Assembly: GCA_015277795.1 (NCBI GenBank)
Contig: CP063848.1
Location: forward strand, 3,348,001-3,412,000
Length of the DNA stretch: 64,000 nucleotides
Source of the DNA: Massilia sp. UMI-21
GTDB lineage: Bacteria; Pseudomonadota; Gammaproteobacteria; Burkholderiales; Burkholderiaceae_D
Direction: 5' to 3'
The notes under the pieces are model-generated. The model was not told the origin of the DNA and ran no database searches. It was given only the letters and a program-made list of their open reading frames with translations. How positions within the stretch are numbered: the first letter of the stretch is position 1; each line of letters starts with the position of its first letter. The translations under genes and the position numbers were made by a program. Positions 52,654-62,422 of the stretch are shown one piece after another.

Positions 52654-52998
52654 GGGCTTCCTTTCGCGCAACTCAAGCCGTCCGCGCCGATGATAGTCGC
52701 CTTAGCGCGACGGTGCGGTGCGAGACGGTCAGGTAGCGAATGCTATGCGGACGCCAGCCTCGGGTAGATGCGGAAATGCTGGGTGGCCGACGCCTGCAAG
52801 TGTGCCCGCATACCGGGCTGTATGCAATACGAATGTTGCACAGCGGCGAAATCTTTGTAAGGTTTGGAAACAATCTTGGAAGCGCGGCGGAGAAGCCGGA
52901 ACCGGTGCGGGAGGTGCGGGAGGTGCGGGAGGTGCGGGAGGTGCGGGAGGTGCGGAAACCGAACGCGCCGGCAGGCCGGCGCTTTCGAGGGGGGCAAT
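52654..52998. other. 345-bp gap with tandem repeat between regulator and kinase genes
   Basis: No gene is supported here. The region holds the 9-bp tandem repeat at 52905-52955 and should contain the kinase promoter or a long untranslated linker. Confidence 0.5.
52905..52955. repeat. 9-bp tandem repeat, about 5.7 copies
   Basis: The unit GTGCGGGAG is present in five exact consecutive copies followed by GTGCGG. It lies just downstream of the NarL-type regulator stop and about 250 bp before the kinase start. The copy number could vary between strains by replication slippage. Confidence 0.95.
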
Positions 52999-53631
52999 CT
53001 AGTCGAGCAGGTTGTTCTTCATGGCGTAATAGGTCAGGTCGCTGTTGGACTGCAGGCCCATTTTTTCCATGATGCGGGTGCGGTAGGTCGACACGGTCTT
53101 GATCGACAGGGACAGGGCATTGCCGATGTCCGACACGGTCGCGCCTTTCGCCAGTCGCAGGAAGACCTGGAACTCGCGGTCCGACAACTCGGTGTGCAGC
53201 GCCGTATTCGGATCGCGGTCGAAGCTCTGCGCCAGCAACTCGCCCACGGTCGAGCTCACGTAGCGGCGGCCCTGGAACACGGTACGCACCGCGGTCTTGA
53301 GCTCGTCCGCCTCGCACTCCTTGTTCAGGTAGCCGTTGGCGCCCATCTTGAACAGGTTCAGTGCATACTGCTGCGCCGGATAGCCGGACAGGATCAGTAC
53401 CGGCAGGTTGGGCTGGCCCTGGCGGATGGTACGCAGGATATCGATGCCGCTCTGGTCGGGCATCGCGATGTCGAGCAGAAGCACGTCGCAGATTTCGCGA
53501 CGGGCGATGTCGAGGGCCTCACGCCCGGTAGCGCCTTCGGCGACGACTTCGAATTCGCCCGACGACGAGAAAATCTGTTTGAATCCAGCTCGAACTATTT
53601 GGTGATCGTCACAAATGGCAACGCGTATCAT
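52999..53631 (-). CDS. NarL/FixJ-family response regulator
   Basis: A 210-residue regulator with receiver domain (phospho-accepting Asp54 in LLLDIAMPDQSG) and C-terminal LuxR-type HTH (about 145-205, LSDREFQVFLRLAKGATVSD). It lies upstream of the CHASE3 histidine kinase on the same strand, which is the expected partner for this class, although the gap is 345 bp. Target genes are unknown. Confidence 0.9.
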   Translation of the reverse strand: MIRVAICDDHQIVRAGFKQIFSSSGEFEVVAEGATGREALDIARREICDVLLLDIAMPDQSGIDILRTIRQGQPNLPVLILSGYPAQQYALNLFKMGANGYLNKECEADELKTAVRTVFQGRRYVSSTVGELLAQSFDRDPNTALHTELSDREFQVFLRLAKGATVSDIGNALSLSIKTVSTYRTRIMEKMGLQSNSDLTYYAMKNNLLD

Positions 53632-53893
53632 TGTCTTCCCTTAAATTTTCCCTTGTCAGGAAAGTGCCAGGTCCGTGCAGACGCCCCGGCTTGCATGCGT
53701 TGATGTCAGCATGACCGCAGGTGACATTCTATCACTACGGGGCGGGGCATCAACAGCACACACTTGCTGAGTTATGCGCGGCCTGTGAAGACAGGTCGCG
53801 CCAAGGTCGAATCGACGGATGTGGTGAGCACCAGGACCTACCGCACCGCCGCGCATCCGCAGGGCGAAGGCCGGCGCCCGTCGCGCCGGCAGC
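53632..53893. other. Intergenic region
   Basis: A 262-bp gap between the MerR-like gene and the NarL-type regulator gene, both on the minus strand. It should hold the regulator promoter. No tRNA or coding frame is convincing. Confidence 0.4.
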
Positions 53894-54304
53894 TCAGGCG
53901 GCGCTGCCGGGGCTGCTGCCGTGCTTGAGGAACGCGAGGATGTCGAGCAGTTCGGCCCGCACCGCTTCGACGTCGATGCCGGGCGCCGCAGGCAGCTCGG
54001 TTTCGTCCGCGCTGAGCAGTTCGTGGCCGCGGCCGTCGAGGCGGTTGCGCGCACCGCTGATGGTAAAGCCCTGTTCGTAGAGCAATTCGCGGATACGGCG
54101 GATCAGCAGCACTTCGTGGTGCTGGTAATAACGACGGTTACCTCGGCGTTTGACCGGCTTAAGCTGGGTAAATTCCTGTTCCCAGTAACGCAGAACGTGC
54201 GGTTTGACACCGCACAAATCGCTCACTTCACCGATCGTGAAGTAACGCTTCGCCGGGATCGGCGGCAGGACAATGGATTCAGGCTTGTTCGGTCGTTCGC
54301 TCAT
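53894..54304 (-). CDS. MerR-family regulator next to ihfA
   Basis: A 136-residue protein with an N-terminal MerR winged helix (RYFTIGEVSDLCGVKPHVLR, YWEQEF) and a short helical tail. It lacks metal-binding Cys residues and a long effector domain. It belongs to the conserved MerR-like gene that follows ihfA in beta- and gammaproteobacteria. It starts 7 nt after ihfA, so the two are probably co-transcribed. Target unknown. Confidence 0.88.
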   Translation of the reverse strand: MSERPNKPESIVLPPIPAKRYFTIGEVSDLCGVKPHVLRYWEQEFTQLKPVKRRGNRRYYQHHEVLLIRRIRELLYEQGFTISGARNRLDGRGHELLSADETELPAAPGIDVEAVRAELLDILAFLKHGSSPGSAA

Positions 54305-54311
54305 CTAGCAC

Positions 54312-54656
54312 TCAGGCAGCTCGGGCCAGCGAGTTACTCGAAGGACTGGTCTCCTCGACCATTCCCTTAAGCTTCTGGCTGGCGTGGAAGGTCACGACGC
54401 GCCGCGCCGTGATGGGAATCTCTTCCCCGGTTTTCGGATTGCGACCCGGCCGCTGCGGTTTGTCGCGCAACTGGAAGTTGCCGAAGCCGGACAGCTTGAC
54501 CGCTTCGCCGCGCTCGAGCGCGTTGCGGATTTCGTCAAAGAAGGTCTCGACCATGTCCTTGGCTTCGCGCTTGTTCAGGCCGACCTGCTCGAACAGCAGC
54601 TCGGCCAGCTCGGCCTTGGTCAAGGTCGGTAATGCCTGCTCTGCTTCCTTCCGCAT
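54312..54656 (-). CDS. ihfA: Integration host factor alpha subunit
   Basis: A 114-residue DNA-bending protein that works as a heterodimer with IhfB. The core [20 protein letters not shown], the [20 protein letters not shown] beta-arm with the intercalating Pro, and the C-terminal helix are complete. It has an N-terminal extension of about 12 residues and a Ser-rich C-terminal tail compared with the E. coli protein. The ATG at 54654-54656 is chosen; a GTG three codons earlier is possible. It is located after pheT, as in E. coli. Confidence 0.93.
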   Translation of the reverse strand: MRKEAEQALPTLTKAELAELLFEQVGLNKREAKDMVETFFDEIRNALERGEAVKLSGFGNFQLRDKPQRPGRNPKTGEEIPITARRVVTFHASQKLKGMVEETSPSSNSLARAA

Positions 54657-54852
54657 GCGCGCCACTTGCGTCGCGCGATGCAGATCGGCCGCCAGTGCTT
54701 CCTGGAATACGACCGAGTCAACGTCGTTGTTATTAATTTTGAAGCCCTACCTTCAAGAAACGATGTTTTGGAACGATGTGAGGCGCTTCAGCGACGTGAA
54801 TCCCTGAAGCCCCCCACGGTGAAGCACCGCAGTGCTCACCGCGGTGTTCACC

Positions 54853-57294
54853 TCATGCACGCAGCTTTGCGCCGACTTTTTCTTGTGCCGCACGCGCCAC
54901 GGCCGCCATGAGGGCGTCCACCGCGTCGTCCTGCAGCGTCGATTGAGTATCTTGCAAGCCAAAGCGGAAAGCAAGGCTTTTTTCATCCGTCTCCAGCCCC
55001 TTGCCGCGGTATTCATCAAACAAAACAACGGCTTGCACGATCTTGCCGCCAGGATTCGATGCAATTTCGGCATGGAAGGTATCGAGCACTTCCTGGGCCG
55101 ACACGCCCTGCTTCACCACCAGCGCCAGGTCGCGCGTCGCGCCCGGGAACTTCGAAATCTCGGCATAGGCCGGCACGGCGCGCCGGCGCAGCGCCTCGGC
55201 ATCGACTTCGAACAGGACCGGCGCCTGCGGCAGGTCGTATTTCTGCAGCCAGCGTGGATGCAGTTCGCCGATGAAACCGATGTGCTTGCCGTCGAGCTCC
55301 ACCAGGGCGCTGCGGCCCGGATGCAGCGCCGGGTGCTCGCCTTTCACGAAGCGCAGGGTCGCCGGGGCGAACAGCGCCTCGAGGTCGGCCTTGACGTCGA
55401 AGAAGTCGACCGGGCGGGTCTTCTCGCCCCACTGCTCGTCATTGACCGGGCCGTAGGCGATCGCCGCGACCCGTTTCGGCTGGTCGAAACCGGCGATCGA
55501 CAGCGGGCCGTCCTCTACCTGCGGGTTGCGCGCGAAGACGGCGCCGACTTCGAACGCGCGCACGCGGCCGGCCTTGCGGTTGACGTTGTAGCGCACGTTC
55601 GCCACCAGGCTGCCCACCAGGTTCGAGCGCATCACGCTCAGCTGGCTGGCGATCGGGTTCTGCAGGCGGATCGGCGCGCTGTTCGCGGCGAAATCCTGCT
55701 CCCACTGAGCTTCCACGAAGCTCATGTTCACCACTTCCTGGTAACCGAGGTCGGCCAGCTGGTGGCGGATCGCGAACAGCGAGCGGGTGTCTTCCGGCTC
55801 GACCAGCATGGCGGTCGGGGCGACCGGAGGGCGGGTCGGGATGTTCTCGAAGCCGTACACGCGCGCGACTTCCTCGATCAGGTCTTCCTCGATCTCGATG
55901 TCGAAACGGTAGGACGGCGAGCTCACGTGGAACACGCCCGGCCCATCGCTACCGGCGTCGAAGGTGAACGGCAGTTGCAGGCGGGTAAAGATGTCGGCCA
56001 CCAGTTCGTCGGTCAGCGGCACGCCGATCACTTTTGCGGCGCGCGCGGTGCGCATGGCGACCGGCTGTCGCTGCGGCAGGTTCACGGCCTGGTCGTCGAC
56101 CGGACCGACCCGGGTATCCGGGGTGCCGCAGATCTCGACGATCAGCGCGGTGATGCGCTCGATGTGCTCGGCGGTGGTCGCGTAGTCCACGCCGCGCTCG
56201 AAGCGGTGCGCGGCATCGGTCGAGAAGTTGTACTTGCGGGCGCGGCCCTGGATCGCGTTCGGCCACCAGAACGCCGCTTCCAGGTAGATGTCGGTGGTGT
56301 CCAGGCTGACGGCGGTGGCGTCGCCACCCATGATGCCGGCCAGCGATTCGATCTGCCTGTCGTCGGCGATCACGCCGACCCACTCGTCGACCGCGACGGT
56401 GTTGCCGTTGAGGAGCTTGAGCGACTCGCCCCGCTTGCCCCAGCGGACGTCCAGGCCGCCGTGGATCTTGCTCAGGTCGAACACGTGCGACGGACGGCCG
56501 ACTTCGAGCATCACGTAGTTCGAGATGTCGACCAGGGCCGACACCGAGCGCTGGCCGCTGCGCTCGAGGCGCTGCTTCATCCAGTCGGGGGTGGCTGCGC
56601 GCGCATTCAGGCCGCGGATGACGCGTCCCGTGAAACGGCCGCACAGGTCCGGGGCGGAGATGGTCACCGGCAGGATGTCGTCAAGCGTGACGGCAAGCTG
56701 CTCGGTGGTCGGCACGTGCAGCGGGGCGCCGGTCAGGGCCGACACTTCGCGTGCCACGCCCAGCACCGACAGGCAATCGGCCTTGTTCGGGGTGAGCTTG
56801 ATGGTGAACTTCAGGTCGTCCAGGCCGAGGTAGTCGCGGATGTCGGCGCCCACCGGTGCGTCAGGCGGCAGTTCCATCAGGCCGGCGCTCTCTTCCGAGA
56901 TCTTGAGTTCCTTGGCCGAGCACATCATGCCCTGCGATTCGACGCCGCGGAGTTTACCGACCTTGATCGCGAAGGGCTTGCCGTCGGCGCCCGGCGGCAG
57001 CACGGCGCCGGCCTTGGCGCAGATCGCCTTCATGCCGGCGCGCACGTTCGGTGCGCCGCAGACGATGTTCAGGAGGGTGCCGGTGCCGACGTCCACCTGG
57101 CAGACGTTGAGGCGGTCGGCGTCCGGGTGCTTGGCGACTTCCTTGACCTCGGCCACCACCACGTTCGTGAACGGCGGCGCAACCGGCTCGACTTCCTCGA
57201 CTTCGAGGCCGGACATGGTCAGGAGGTGCGACAGTTCGTCGGAGCTCAGCTGCGGGTTCACCAGGGAACGGAGCCAGTTTTCGGAGAATTGCAT
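54853..57294 (-). CDS. pheT: Phenylalanyl-tRNA synthetase beta subunit
   Basis: An 813-residue subunit. Order: N-terminal tRNA-binding domain (about 40-150), B3/B4 editing domain (about 210-380), B5 domain (about 410-480), the synthetase-like core and a C-terminal ferredoxin-like anticodon-binding domain (about 720-813, [15 protein letters not shown]). The length is close to the usual 795-800. It follows pheS by 68 nt. The enzyme charges tRNA-Phe as an alpha2-beta2 tetramer. Confidence 0.96.
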   Translation of the reverse strand: MQFSENWLRSLVNPQLSSDELSHLLTMSGLEVEEVEPVAPPFTNVVVAEVKEVAKHPDADRLNVCQVDVGTGTLLNIVCGAPNVRAGMKAICAKAGAVLPPGADGKPFAIKVGKLRGVESQGMMCSAKELKISEESAGLMELPPDAPVGADIRDYLGLDDLKFTIKLTPNKADCLSVLGVAREVSALTGAPLHVPTTEQLAVTLDDILPVTISAPDLCGRFTGRVIRGLNARAATPDWMKQRLERSGQRSVSALVDISNYVMLEVGRPSHVFDLSKIHGGLDVRWGKRGESLKLLNGNTVAVDEWVGVIADDRQIESLAGIMGGDATAVSLDTTDIYLEAAFWWPNAIQGRARKYNFSTDAAHRFERGVDYATTAEHIERITALIVEICGTPDTRVGPVDDQAVNLPQRQPVAMRTARAAKVIGVPLTDELVADIFTRLQLPFTFDAGSDGPGVFHVSSPSYRFDIEIEEDLIEEVARVYGFENIPTRPPVAPTAMLVEPEDTRSLFAIRHQLADLGYQEVVNMSFVEAQWEQDFAANSAPIRLQNPIASQLSVMRSNLVGSLVANVRYNVNRKAGRVRAFEVGAVFARNPQVEDGPLSIAGFDQPKRVAAIAYGPVNDEQWGEKTRPVDFFDVKADLEALFAPATLRFVKGEHPALHPGRSALVELDGKHIGFIGELHPRWLQKYDLPQAPVLFEVDAEALRRRAVPAYAEISKFPGATRDLALVVKQGVSAQEVLDTFHAEIASNPGGKIVQAVVLFDEYRGKGLETDEKSLAFRFGLQDTQSTLQDDAVDALMAAVARAAQEKVGAKLRA

Positions 57295-57362
57295 ATTCGT
57301 TTTACCTCGTCAGCGCGTGACTATGTGTTTTTATGACTGAATCGACTGAATCAGCGCCCGAA

Positions 57363-58379
57363 TTAATTGAATTGCTTCAGGAATCGCAGGTCGCCCTCGT
57401 AGAACAGGCGCAGGTCGTTGATCCCGTAGCGCAGCATGGTCAGGCGCTCGAGGCCGGAGCCGAACGCGAAACCGATGAATTTTTCCGGATCCAGGCCGAA
57501 GTTGCGCACCACGGTCGGATGCACCTGGCCGGCGCCCGAGACCTCGAGCCAGCGCCCCTTGAGCGGACCGGAACCGAACGCGATGTCGATTTCGGCCGAC
57601 GGTTCGGTGAACGGGAAGTAGGACGGACGGAAGCGCACCTGCAGGTCGTCGGTCTCGAAGAAGGCCTTGACGAAGTTGAGGTACACGCCCTTGAGGTCGG
57701 CGAAGCTGATGTCCTCGCCGATCCACAGGCCTTCGACCTGGTGGAACATCGGCGAGTGGGTGGCGTCGCTGTCGACGCGGTAGGTGCGGCCCGGCGCGAT
57801 CACCTTGATCGGCGGCGTGTGGGTGCGCGCGTAGCGCACCTGCATCGGGCTGGTGTGGGTGCGCAGCAGCAGCGGCTTGCCGCTGCTGTCATTGCCCTCG
57901 ATATAGAAGGTGTCCTGCATCGAACGGGCCGGGTGGTTTTCCGGGCTGTTCAGTGCGGTGAAGTTGGTCCAGTCGGTTTCGATCTCGGGGCCGTCGGCCA
58001 CGTCGAAGCCGATCGAGCGGAAGATCTGCTCGACGCGTTCCCAGGTGCGCATCACCGGATGGATGCCGCCCTTGGCGCGGCCGCGGCCGGGCAGCGTGAC
58101 GTCGATCGCCTCCAGGTTCAGGCGCGCTTCGAGCTGGGCATTCGCCAGGGCGTCGCGGCGGCCGGTCAGTGCCCCTTCGATTTTTTCTTTGGCGGCATTG
58201 ATCAGGGCGCCCTGCGCCTTGCGCTGTTCCGGGTCGAGCTTGCCCAGGCCCTTCATCAGGTCGGTGATTTGCCCGGTCTTGCCCAGGTATCTGGCTTTGG
58301 CATTTTCGAGTGCGGCGGCGTCGGGCGCGCCAGCGAAATCAGCCTGTGCGGCGGAGACGAGATCTTCCAGCGATTGCAT
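57363..58379 (-). CDS. pheS: Phenylalanyl-tRNA synthetase alpha subunit
   Basis: A 338-residue catalytic subunit of class II. It has an N-terminal coiled coil (about 1-90) and the class II motifs: [20 protein letters not shown] (motif 1 area), the TSPMQVRY strand, [20 protein letters not shown] (motif 2) and [16 protein letters not shown] (motif 3). The length matches the family. It lies 189 bp after rplT with a strong hairpin terminator in between, and no Phe-rich leader peptide is visible in that gap. Confidence 0.96.
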   Translation of the reverse strand: MQSLEDLVSAAQADFAGAPDAAALENAKARYLGKTGQITDLMKGLGKLDPEQRKAQGALINAAKEKIEGALTGRRDALANAQLEARLNLEAIDVTLPGRGRAKGGIHPVMRTWERVEQIFRSIGFDVADGPEIETDWTNFTALNSPENHPARSMQDTFYIEGNDSSGKPLLLRTHTSPMQVRYARTHTPPIKVIAPGRTYRVDSDATHSPMFHQVEGLWIGEDISFADLKGVYLNFVKAFFETDDLQVRFRPSYFPFTEPSAEIDIAFGSGPLKGRWLEVSGAGQVHPTVVRNFGLDPEKFIGFAFGSGLERLTMLRYGINDLRLFYEGDLRFLKQFN

Positions 58380-58481
58380 CTTGTTCTATTCCTGTTTTGA
58401 GTGGCAGCGCTTCAGGGCATGCAGAAGCGTAGCGCGCGGCGGTGCAACGCGCAGTCGCTTCGGCAAGGACCCACCACAATC

Positions 58482-58515
58482 AAAAACGGGGCACAGGTTC
58501 TGCAACCGTGCCCCG
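58482..58515 (-). terminator. Rho-independent terminator or attenuator between rplT and pheS
   Basis: On the minus strand CGGGGCAC-GGTT pairs with AACC-GTGCCCCG (12 bp with one bulged base, CTGC-type loop), followed by five T residues. It could end the thrS-infC-rpmI-rplT transcript or partly attenuate pheST. Confidence 0.8.
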
Positions 58516-58568
58516 CTCTCTTCGCGTCAGGTTGCCCTGACGCTGGTCTTGCTAGCAGACTTGCCTGA

Positions 58569-58928
58569 TCAGGCAGCCAGCTTGGCCTTGGCGGCGGTGA
58601 CAATCGCGGCGAATGCCGGCTTGTCGTGCACTGCCATGTCGGCCAGGACTTTACGGTCCAGTTCAATCCCGGACTTCTTCAGGCCGTTCATGAAGGCGCT
58701 GTAGGTCATGCCGTGCGAACGCGATGCCGCGTTGATACGGGTGATCCACAGTGCGCGGAAAACGCGCTTCTTGTTGCGGCGGTCGCGGTATGCGTACTGG
58801 CCGGCGCGCATGACTGCTTGCTTGGCAATACGGAATACCTTGCTGCGGCGACCACGGTAGCCTTTTGCAAGTTCAAGGACTTTCTTGTGACGGGCACGTG
58901 CAGTAACCCCACGTTTTACTCGAGGCAT
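58569..58928 (-). CDS. rplT: 50S ribosomal protein L20
   Basis: A 119-residue basic protein of the large subunit, complete and canonical in length ([20 protein letters not shown] to [12 protein letters not shown]). It follows rpmI by 30 nt. In E. coli, L20 represses its own operon by binding the rpmI leader; a 318-bp rpmI leader region is present here too, so this control is possible by analogy. Confidence 0.97.
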   Translation of the reverse strand: MPRVKRGVTARARHKKVLELAKGYRGRRSKVFRIAKQAVMRAGQYAYRDRRNKKRVFRALWITRINAASRSHGMTYSAFMNGLKKSGIELDRKVLADMAVHDKPAFAAIVTAAKAKLAA

Positions 58929-58958
58929 GGTAGCTCCCTTAGTAGATGATTAGTGAGA

Positions 58959-59156
58959 TTAAGCGGAAGGCATCATGCGGTAGACGCTGGTCACGTCCGA
59001 CGCATTGATGTTACGGGTGCCGCGCAGCTGACGCTTGTTCTTGGTGGTCTTCTTGGTCAGGATGTGACGCTTGAACGCCATACCCGACTTCACGGTACCG
59101 CCCGGACGCACGCGAAAACGCTTCTTCGCGGAGCTTTTGGTTTTCATTTTTGGCAT
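58959..59156 (-). CDS. rpmI: 50S ribosomal protein L35
   Basis: A 65-residue basic ribosomal protein ([20 protein letters not shown], ending YRMMPSA). Two ATGs lie two codons apart; the second (59154-59156) gives the canonical MPKMKTK start with AGGGCAG at the better distance. It is co-transcribed with rplT. Confidence 0.96.
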   Translation of the reverse strand: MPKMKTKSSAKKRFRVRPGGTVKSGMAFKRHILTKKTTKNKRQLRGTRNINASDVTSVYRMMPSA

Positions 59157-59474
59157 AGTCATCTGCCCTTTTATGGACAGCCTCTATACGACAGGATTGC
59201 AGGTGGCGGCAACGCTGCTCTTGGATGCCTGCTTTCACTTGTCTTGCAGCCGGCGCCACTACCTGCCGACTACAACCTGCTTGTTAAAAACAGGAACCGC
59301 AGATGATAGCACAGCTTCTGGGGAAATTGTTGGGGTGCGATGGCCGAGCCAGGCCTTTTGCGGGCAAACGATGTGCGGATCGCACAAACGACCGCAGGCC
59401 GGGCCCGGGCGCAGCTTGCACTGGCACCCGGTCCCGGCCGGCAATCCTGACCTTCGCGAAGAAACCCCGGGGTA
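59157..59474 (-). other. 318-bp infC-rpmI leader region
   Basis: The region lies between infC and rpmI on the minus strand. It holds a possible -10 hexamer TATCAT (59303-59308, preceded by TGTGC). The C/G-rich first half may pair with itself. By analogy with E. coli it may contain the L20 repressor target. No coding frame is convincing. Confidence 0.4.
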
Positions 59475-59996
59475 TTACTTCTTCTTCTTCGGCGCAACGA
59501 TCATGATCATCTGGCGACCCTCGAGCTTCGGGAACTGCTCGACCTGGCCGACTTCCTCGAGGTCGCCGCGCAGGCGCTCGAGCATGCGCATACCGATGTC
59601 CTGGTGCGCCATTTCGCGGCCGCGGAAGCGCAGCGTGATCTTGGTCTTGTCGCCTTCTTCCAGGAACTTGATGAGGTTACGCAGCTTGATGCTGTAGTCG
59701 CCTTCATCGGTACCTGGACGGAACTTGACTTCCTTGACCTGGATGATCTTCTGCTTCAGCTTGGCTTCGTGCGCCTTCTTCTGCTCCGAATACTTGAACT
59801 TGCCGTAATCCATCAGGCGGCAGACCGGCGGAACCGCGTTCGGCGCGATTTCGACCAGGTCGACGTTCTTTTCTTCGGCCAGGCGGAACGCTTCCGCCAG
59901 GGTCACGATGCCCAGCGGTTCGTTGTCCACACCGTTCAGGCGCATTTCGGGATGGGTGATCTCGCCGTTGATGCGATTCTGTTTGTCAGTAGCTAT
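59475..59996 (-). CDS. infC: Translation initiation factor IF-3 with ATA start codon
   Basis: A 173-residue factor that prevents subunit joining and checks the start codon. The conserved N-terminus [20 protein letters not shown] begins directly after an ATA codon at 59994-59996, which has AAAGGA six bases upstream. The first in-frame ATG (59945) would remove 17 conserved residues. The C-terminal domain [20 protein letters not shown] is complete. IF-3 genes often use a rare start (ATT in E. coli) because IF-3 rejects it, giving self-repression; ATA here would serve the same purpose. It lies 47 nt after thrS. Confidence 0.93.
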   Translation of the reverse strand: MATDKQNRINGEITHPEMRLNGVDNEPLGIVTLAEAFRLAEEKNVDLVEIAPNAVPPVCRLMDYGKFKYSEQKKAHEAKLKQKIIQVKEVKFRPGTDEGDYSIKLRNLIKFLEEGDKTKITLRFRGREMAHQDIGMRMLERLRGDLEEVGQVEQFPKLEGRQMIMIVAPKKKK

Positions 59997-60043
59997 GTTG
60001 TTTCCTTTGAAAGTATGTTAATCGGCCGCGCGCATTTGCACAT

Positions 60044-61954
60044 TTATTTTGCCTTGGCGGCAACTTCTGCCACCAGGCGCTCCACGAGCGCGTCGACCGG
60101 CATGACGCCGAGGTCGACATTGCCGCGTGCTCGCACGGCCACCGTATTCGCTTCACGTTCCTTGTCGCCAACAACCAGAATGTACGGCAGTTTTTGGACG
60201 GAATGCTCGCGAATTTTATAAGTAATCTTCTCGTTCCGCAAATCAGCGTGAACGCGCAGTCCTGCCGCGCGCAGTTTCGCCTCGACCTGCTTCACATAAT
60301 CTGCTTGCGCATCCGAAATATTCAAGACCGCGACCTGCACCGGCGCCAGCCACAGCGGCAGCGCGCCGGCGTAGTTTTCGATCAGGATGCCGATGAAGCG
60401 CTCCATCGAACCGACGATCGCGCGGTGCAGCATGACCGGCACCTTGCGGGTGTTGTCTTCCGCCACGTACTCGGCGCCAAGGCGGCCCGGCATCGAGAAG
60501 TCGACCTGCATGGTGCCGACCTGCCATGGGCGACCCAGGCTGTCCTTCAGGTGGTACTCGATCTTGGGGCCGTAGAAGGCGCCCTCGCCCGGCAGTTCGG
60601 TCCACTCCACGCCGCAGTTGCGCAGCGCCGAACGCAGCGCCGCCTCGGCCTGGTCCCACACCTCGTCGGAGCCGATGCGGTTTTCCGGGCGCAGGGCGAT
60701 CTTGACGTCGATGTTCTCGAAACCGAAGTCCTCGTACACCTGCATCGCCTGGGCGTGGAAGGCCACGACTTCCGGCGCAATCTGGTCTTCAGTGCAAAAG
60801 ACGTGGCCGTCGTCCTGGGTGAAGCCGCGCACGCGCATCAGGCCGTGCAGCGCGCCCGAGGACTCGTTGCGGTGGCACTGGCCGAACTCGCCGTAGCGCA
60901 GCGGCAGGTCGCGGTAGGAGCGCAGGCCGGCGTTATAGATCTGCACGTGGCCCGGGCAGTTCATCGGCTTGAGCGCATAGGTACGGCTTTCCGACTCGGT
61001 CGTGAACATGTTTTCACGATAGTTGTCCCAGTGGCCGGTCTTCTGCCACAGCGACACGTCGATGATCTGCGGCGCCTTGACTTCGTTGTAGCCGGTGTTC
61101 TGGTAAGTCTTGCGCATGTACTGCTCGACCTGCTGCCAGATGGTCCAGCCCTTCGGGTGCCAGAAGATCAGGCCCGGGGCCTCGTCCTGGAAGTGGAAGA
61201 AGTCCAGTTGCTTGCCGAGCTTGCGGTGGTCGCGCTTTTCGGCTTCTTCCAGCATGTGCAGGTATTGCTCCTGGTCTTCCTTCTTGGTCCAGGCGGTGCC
61301 GTAGACGCGCTGCAGCATCTCGTTCTTGGAGTCGCCGCGCCAGTAGGCGCCGGCCAGCTTCATCAGCTTGAAGACCTTCAACTTGCCGGTCGAGGGCACG
61401 TGCGGGCCGCGGCACAGGTCGGTGAAACCGCCCTGCTCGTACAGCGACACGTCCTCGCCCGCCGGGATCGAGGCGATGATCTCGGCCTTGTAGTCTTCGC
61501 CGATCGACTTGAAGTAGGCCACGGCCTCGTCGCGCGGCAGCACCTTGCGGGCGACCGGCTGGTCCTTCTTGGCCAGCTCCTGCATCTTCTTCTCGATCGC
61601 GGCCAGGTCGTCCGGGGTGAACGGGCGCTTGTACGAGAAGTCGTAGTAGAAGCCGTTCTCGATGACCGGGCCGATGGTGACCTGGGCGTCCGGGAACAGC
61701 TCCTTGACGGCATGGGCCAGCAGGTGGGCGGTCGAATGGCGGATGACGTCCAGGCCGTCGGGGTCGCGGTCGGTGACGATCGCCAGGTCGGCGTCGGATT
61801 CGATCAGGAAGGAGGTGTCGACGACCTTGCCGTCGACCTTGCCGGCCAGCGCGGCCTTGGCCAGGCTCGGCGCAATGTTCTGGGCAACCTGGGCAACGGT
61901 CACCGGACCTTCGAACTGACGGCTGGAGCCGTCCGGAAGTCGTACGTTCAACAT
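60044..61954 (-). CDS. thrS: Threonyl-tRNA synthetase
   Basis: A 636-residue class II synthetase. Order: TGS domain (1-62), N-terminal editing domain (about 65-225, with [20 protein letters not shown]), catalytic core (about 245-535, with the zinc-binding NCPGH and the [20 protein letters not shown] motif 2) and the anticodon-binding domain (about 540-636). The ATG at 61952-61954 follows GGAGATCAAC; an upstream ATG four codons earlier overlaps that site. It is the first protein gene of the translation block. Confidence 0.96.
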   Translation of the reverse strand: MLNVRLPDGSSRQFEGPVTVAQVAQNIAPSLAKAALAGKVDGKVVDTSFLIESDADLAIVTDRDPDGLDVIRHSTAHLLAHAVKELFPDAQVTIGPVIENGFYYDFSYKRPFTPDDLAAIEKKMQELAKKDQPVARKVLPRDEAVAYFKSIGEDYKAEIIASIPAGEDVSLYEQGGFTDLCRGPHVPSTGKLKVFKLMKLAGAYWRGDSKNEMLQRVYGTAWTKKEDQEQYLHMLEEAEKRDHRKLGKQLDFFHFQDEAPGLIFWHPKGWTIWQQVEQYMRKTYQNTGYNEVKAPQIIDVSLWQKTGHWDNYRENMFTTESESRTYALKPMNCPGHVQIYNAGLRSYRDLPLRYGEFGQCHRNESSGALHGLMRVRGFTQDDGHVFCTEDQIAPEVVAFHAQAMQVYEDFGFENIDVKIALRPENRIGSDEVWDQAEAALRSALRNCGVEWTELPGEGAFYGPKIEYHLKDSLGRPWQVGTMQVDFSMPGRLGAEYVAEDNTRKVPVMLHRAIVGSMERFIGILIENYAGALPLWLAPVQVAVLNISDAQADYVKQVEAKLRAAGLRVHADLRNEKITYKIREHSVQKLPYILVVGDKEREANTVAVRARGNVDLGVMPVDALVERLVAEVAAKAK

Positions 61955-61983
61955 GTTGATCTCCAATCGGCGCCGGGCGCCCG

Positions 61984-62214
61984 CTAAGATTGATAAATTT
62001 GAAACTTGAAAATTCGGGGCGAAAAAAAACGCGCACCAGGCGCGTTTTCTTCAGTGTTGTCGAGTTTCTTTCGAACAAAAGGCCACCGTACCGCGTCTAG
62101 CGATTCCCCCACAACCAGGTTGTAGTTCGCGGTGTCATAACCGATGATGCCTTTCTCGCTCTTACTGACGACAAGAGCGGAAAACCGGAGTTCCCCGCAC
62201 TGTCTGAGATATTC
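61984..62214 (-). other. Start-less open frame behind tRNA-Val, coding-like in its first part
   Basis: Directly after the CCA end of tRNA-Val, a frame stays open for 76 codons to a TAG. It reads EYLRQCGELRFSALVVSKSE, then KGIIGYDTANYNLVVGESLD, then AVRWPFVRKKL. Third codon positions are mostly G/C and second positions A/T-rich over about 40 codons, as in real genes of this chromosome. There is no ATG, and the end of the frame runs through a terminator hairpin. It may be a gene remnant; no family is recognised. Confidence 0.35.
62022..62048 (-). terminator. Rho-independent terminator upstream of thrS
   Basis: On the minus strand AAAACGCGC and GCGCGTTTT form a 9-bp stem around CTGGT, and the run continues to eight T residues. 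It is placed to end the tRNA-Val transcript about 70 bp before the thrS start; a role in thrS leader control is also possible. Confidence 0.8.
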
Positions 62215-62291
62215 TGGTGGGCGGTGCAGAATTCGAATCTGCGACCCCTTGGATGTCGACCAAGTATTCTAACCAGCTGAACTAACCGCCC
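62215..62291 (-). tRNA. tRNA-Val (anticodon GAC)
   Basis: A 77-nt tRNA with encoded CCA. The acceptor stem GGGCGGT pairs with ACCGCCC; the D arm contains TAGTTCAGCTGGTTAGAA; the anticodon stem CTTGG/CCAAG encloses TCGACAT, giving anticodon GAC; the T arm has GCAGATTCGAATCTGC. Base 33 is C, where U is nearly universal. A strong promoter lies just upstream. Confidence 0.93.
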
Positions 62292-62300
62292 GATGCCGCT

Positions 62301-62329
62301 ATTATAGGGAGCGCGCGCGTCCTAGGCAA
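62301..62329 (-). promoter_or_regulatory. tRNA-Val promoter
   Basis: On the minus strand TTGCCT and TATAAT are separated by 17 bases. The perfect -10 box ends 9 bases before the tRNA 5' end, so the leader is only a few bases long. The spacer is very GC-rich (GCGCGCGC), as at stringently controlled stable-RNA promoters. Confidence 0.8.
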
Positions 62330-62422
62330 GGCTTGTCACAGAAAAAGTTTCCTGGCGAGCTTGCCTGCAATGGCGGCAGGGCTTTGCTTTACACTAGGGC
62401 TTGATCAAATCGCCACGCCGCC

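Noticed and set aside
52905..52955. Tandem repeat as a CRISPR array
   Set aside because: The 9-bp units are contiguous without spacers and there are no cas genes.
58380..58568. Phe-rich leader peptide (pheM-like) before pheS
   Set aside because: No short frame with a run of Phe codons is present; only the terminator hairpin is seen.
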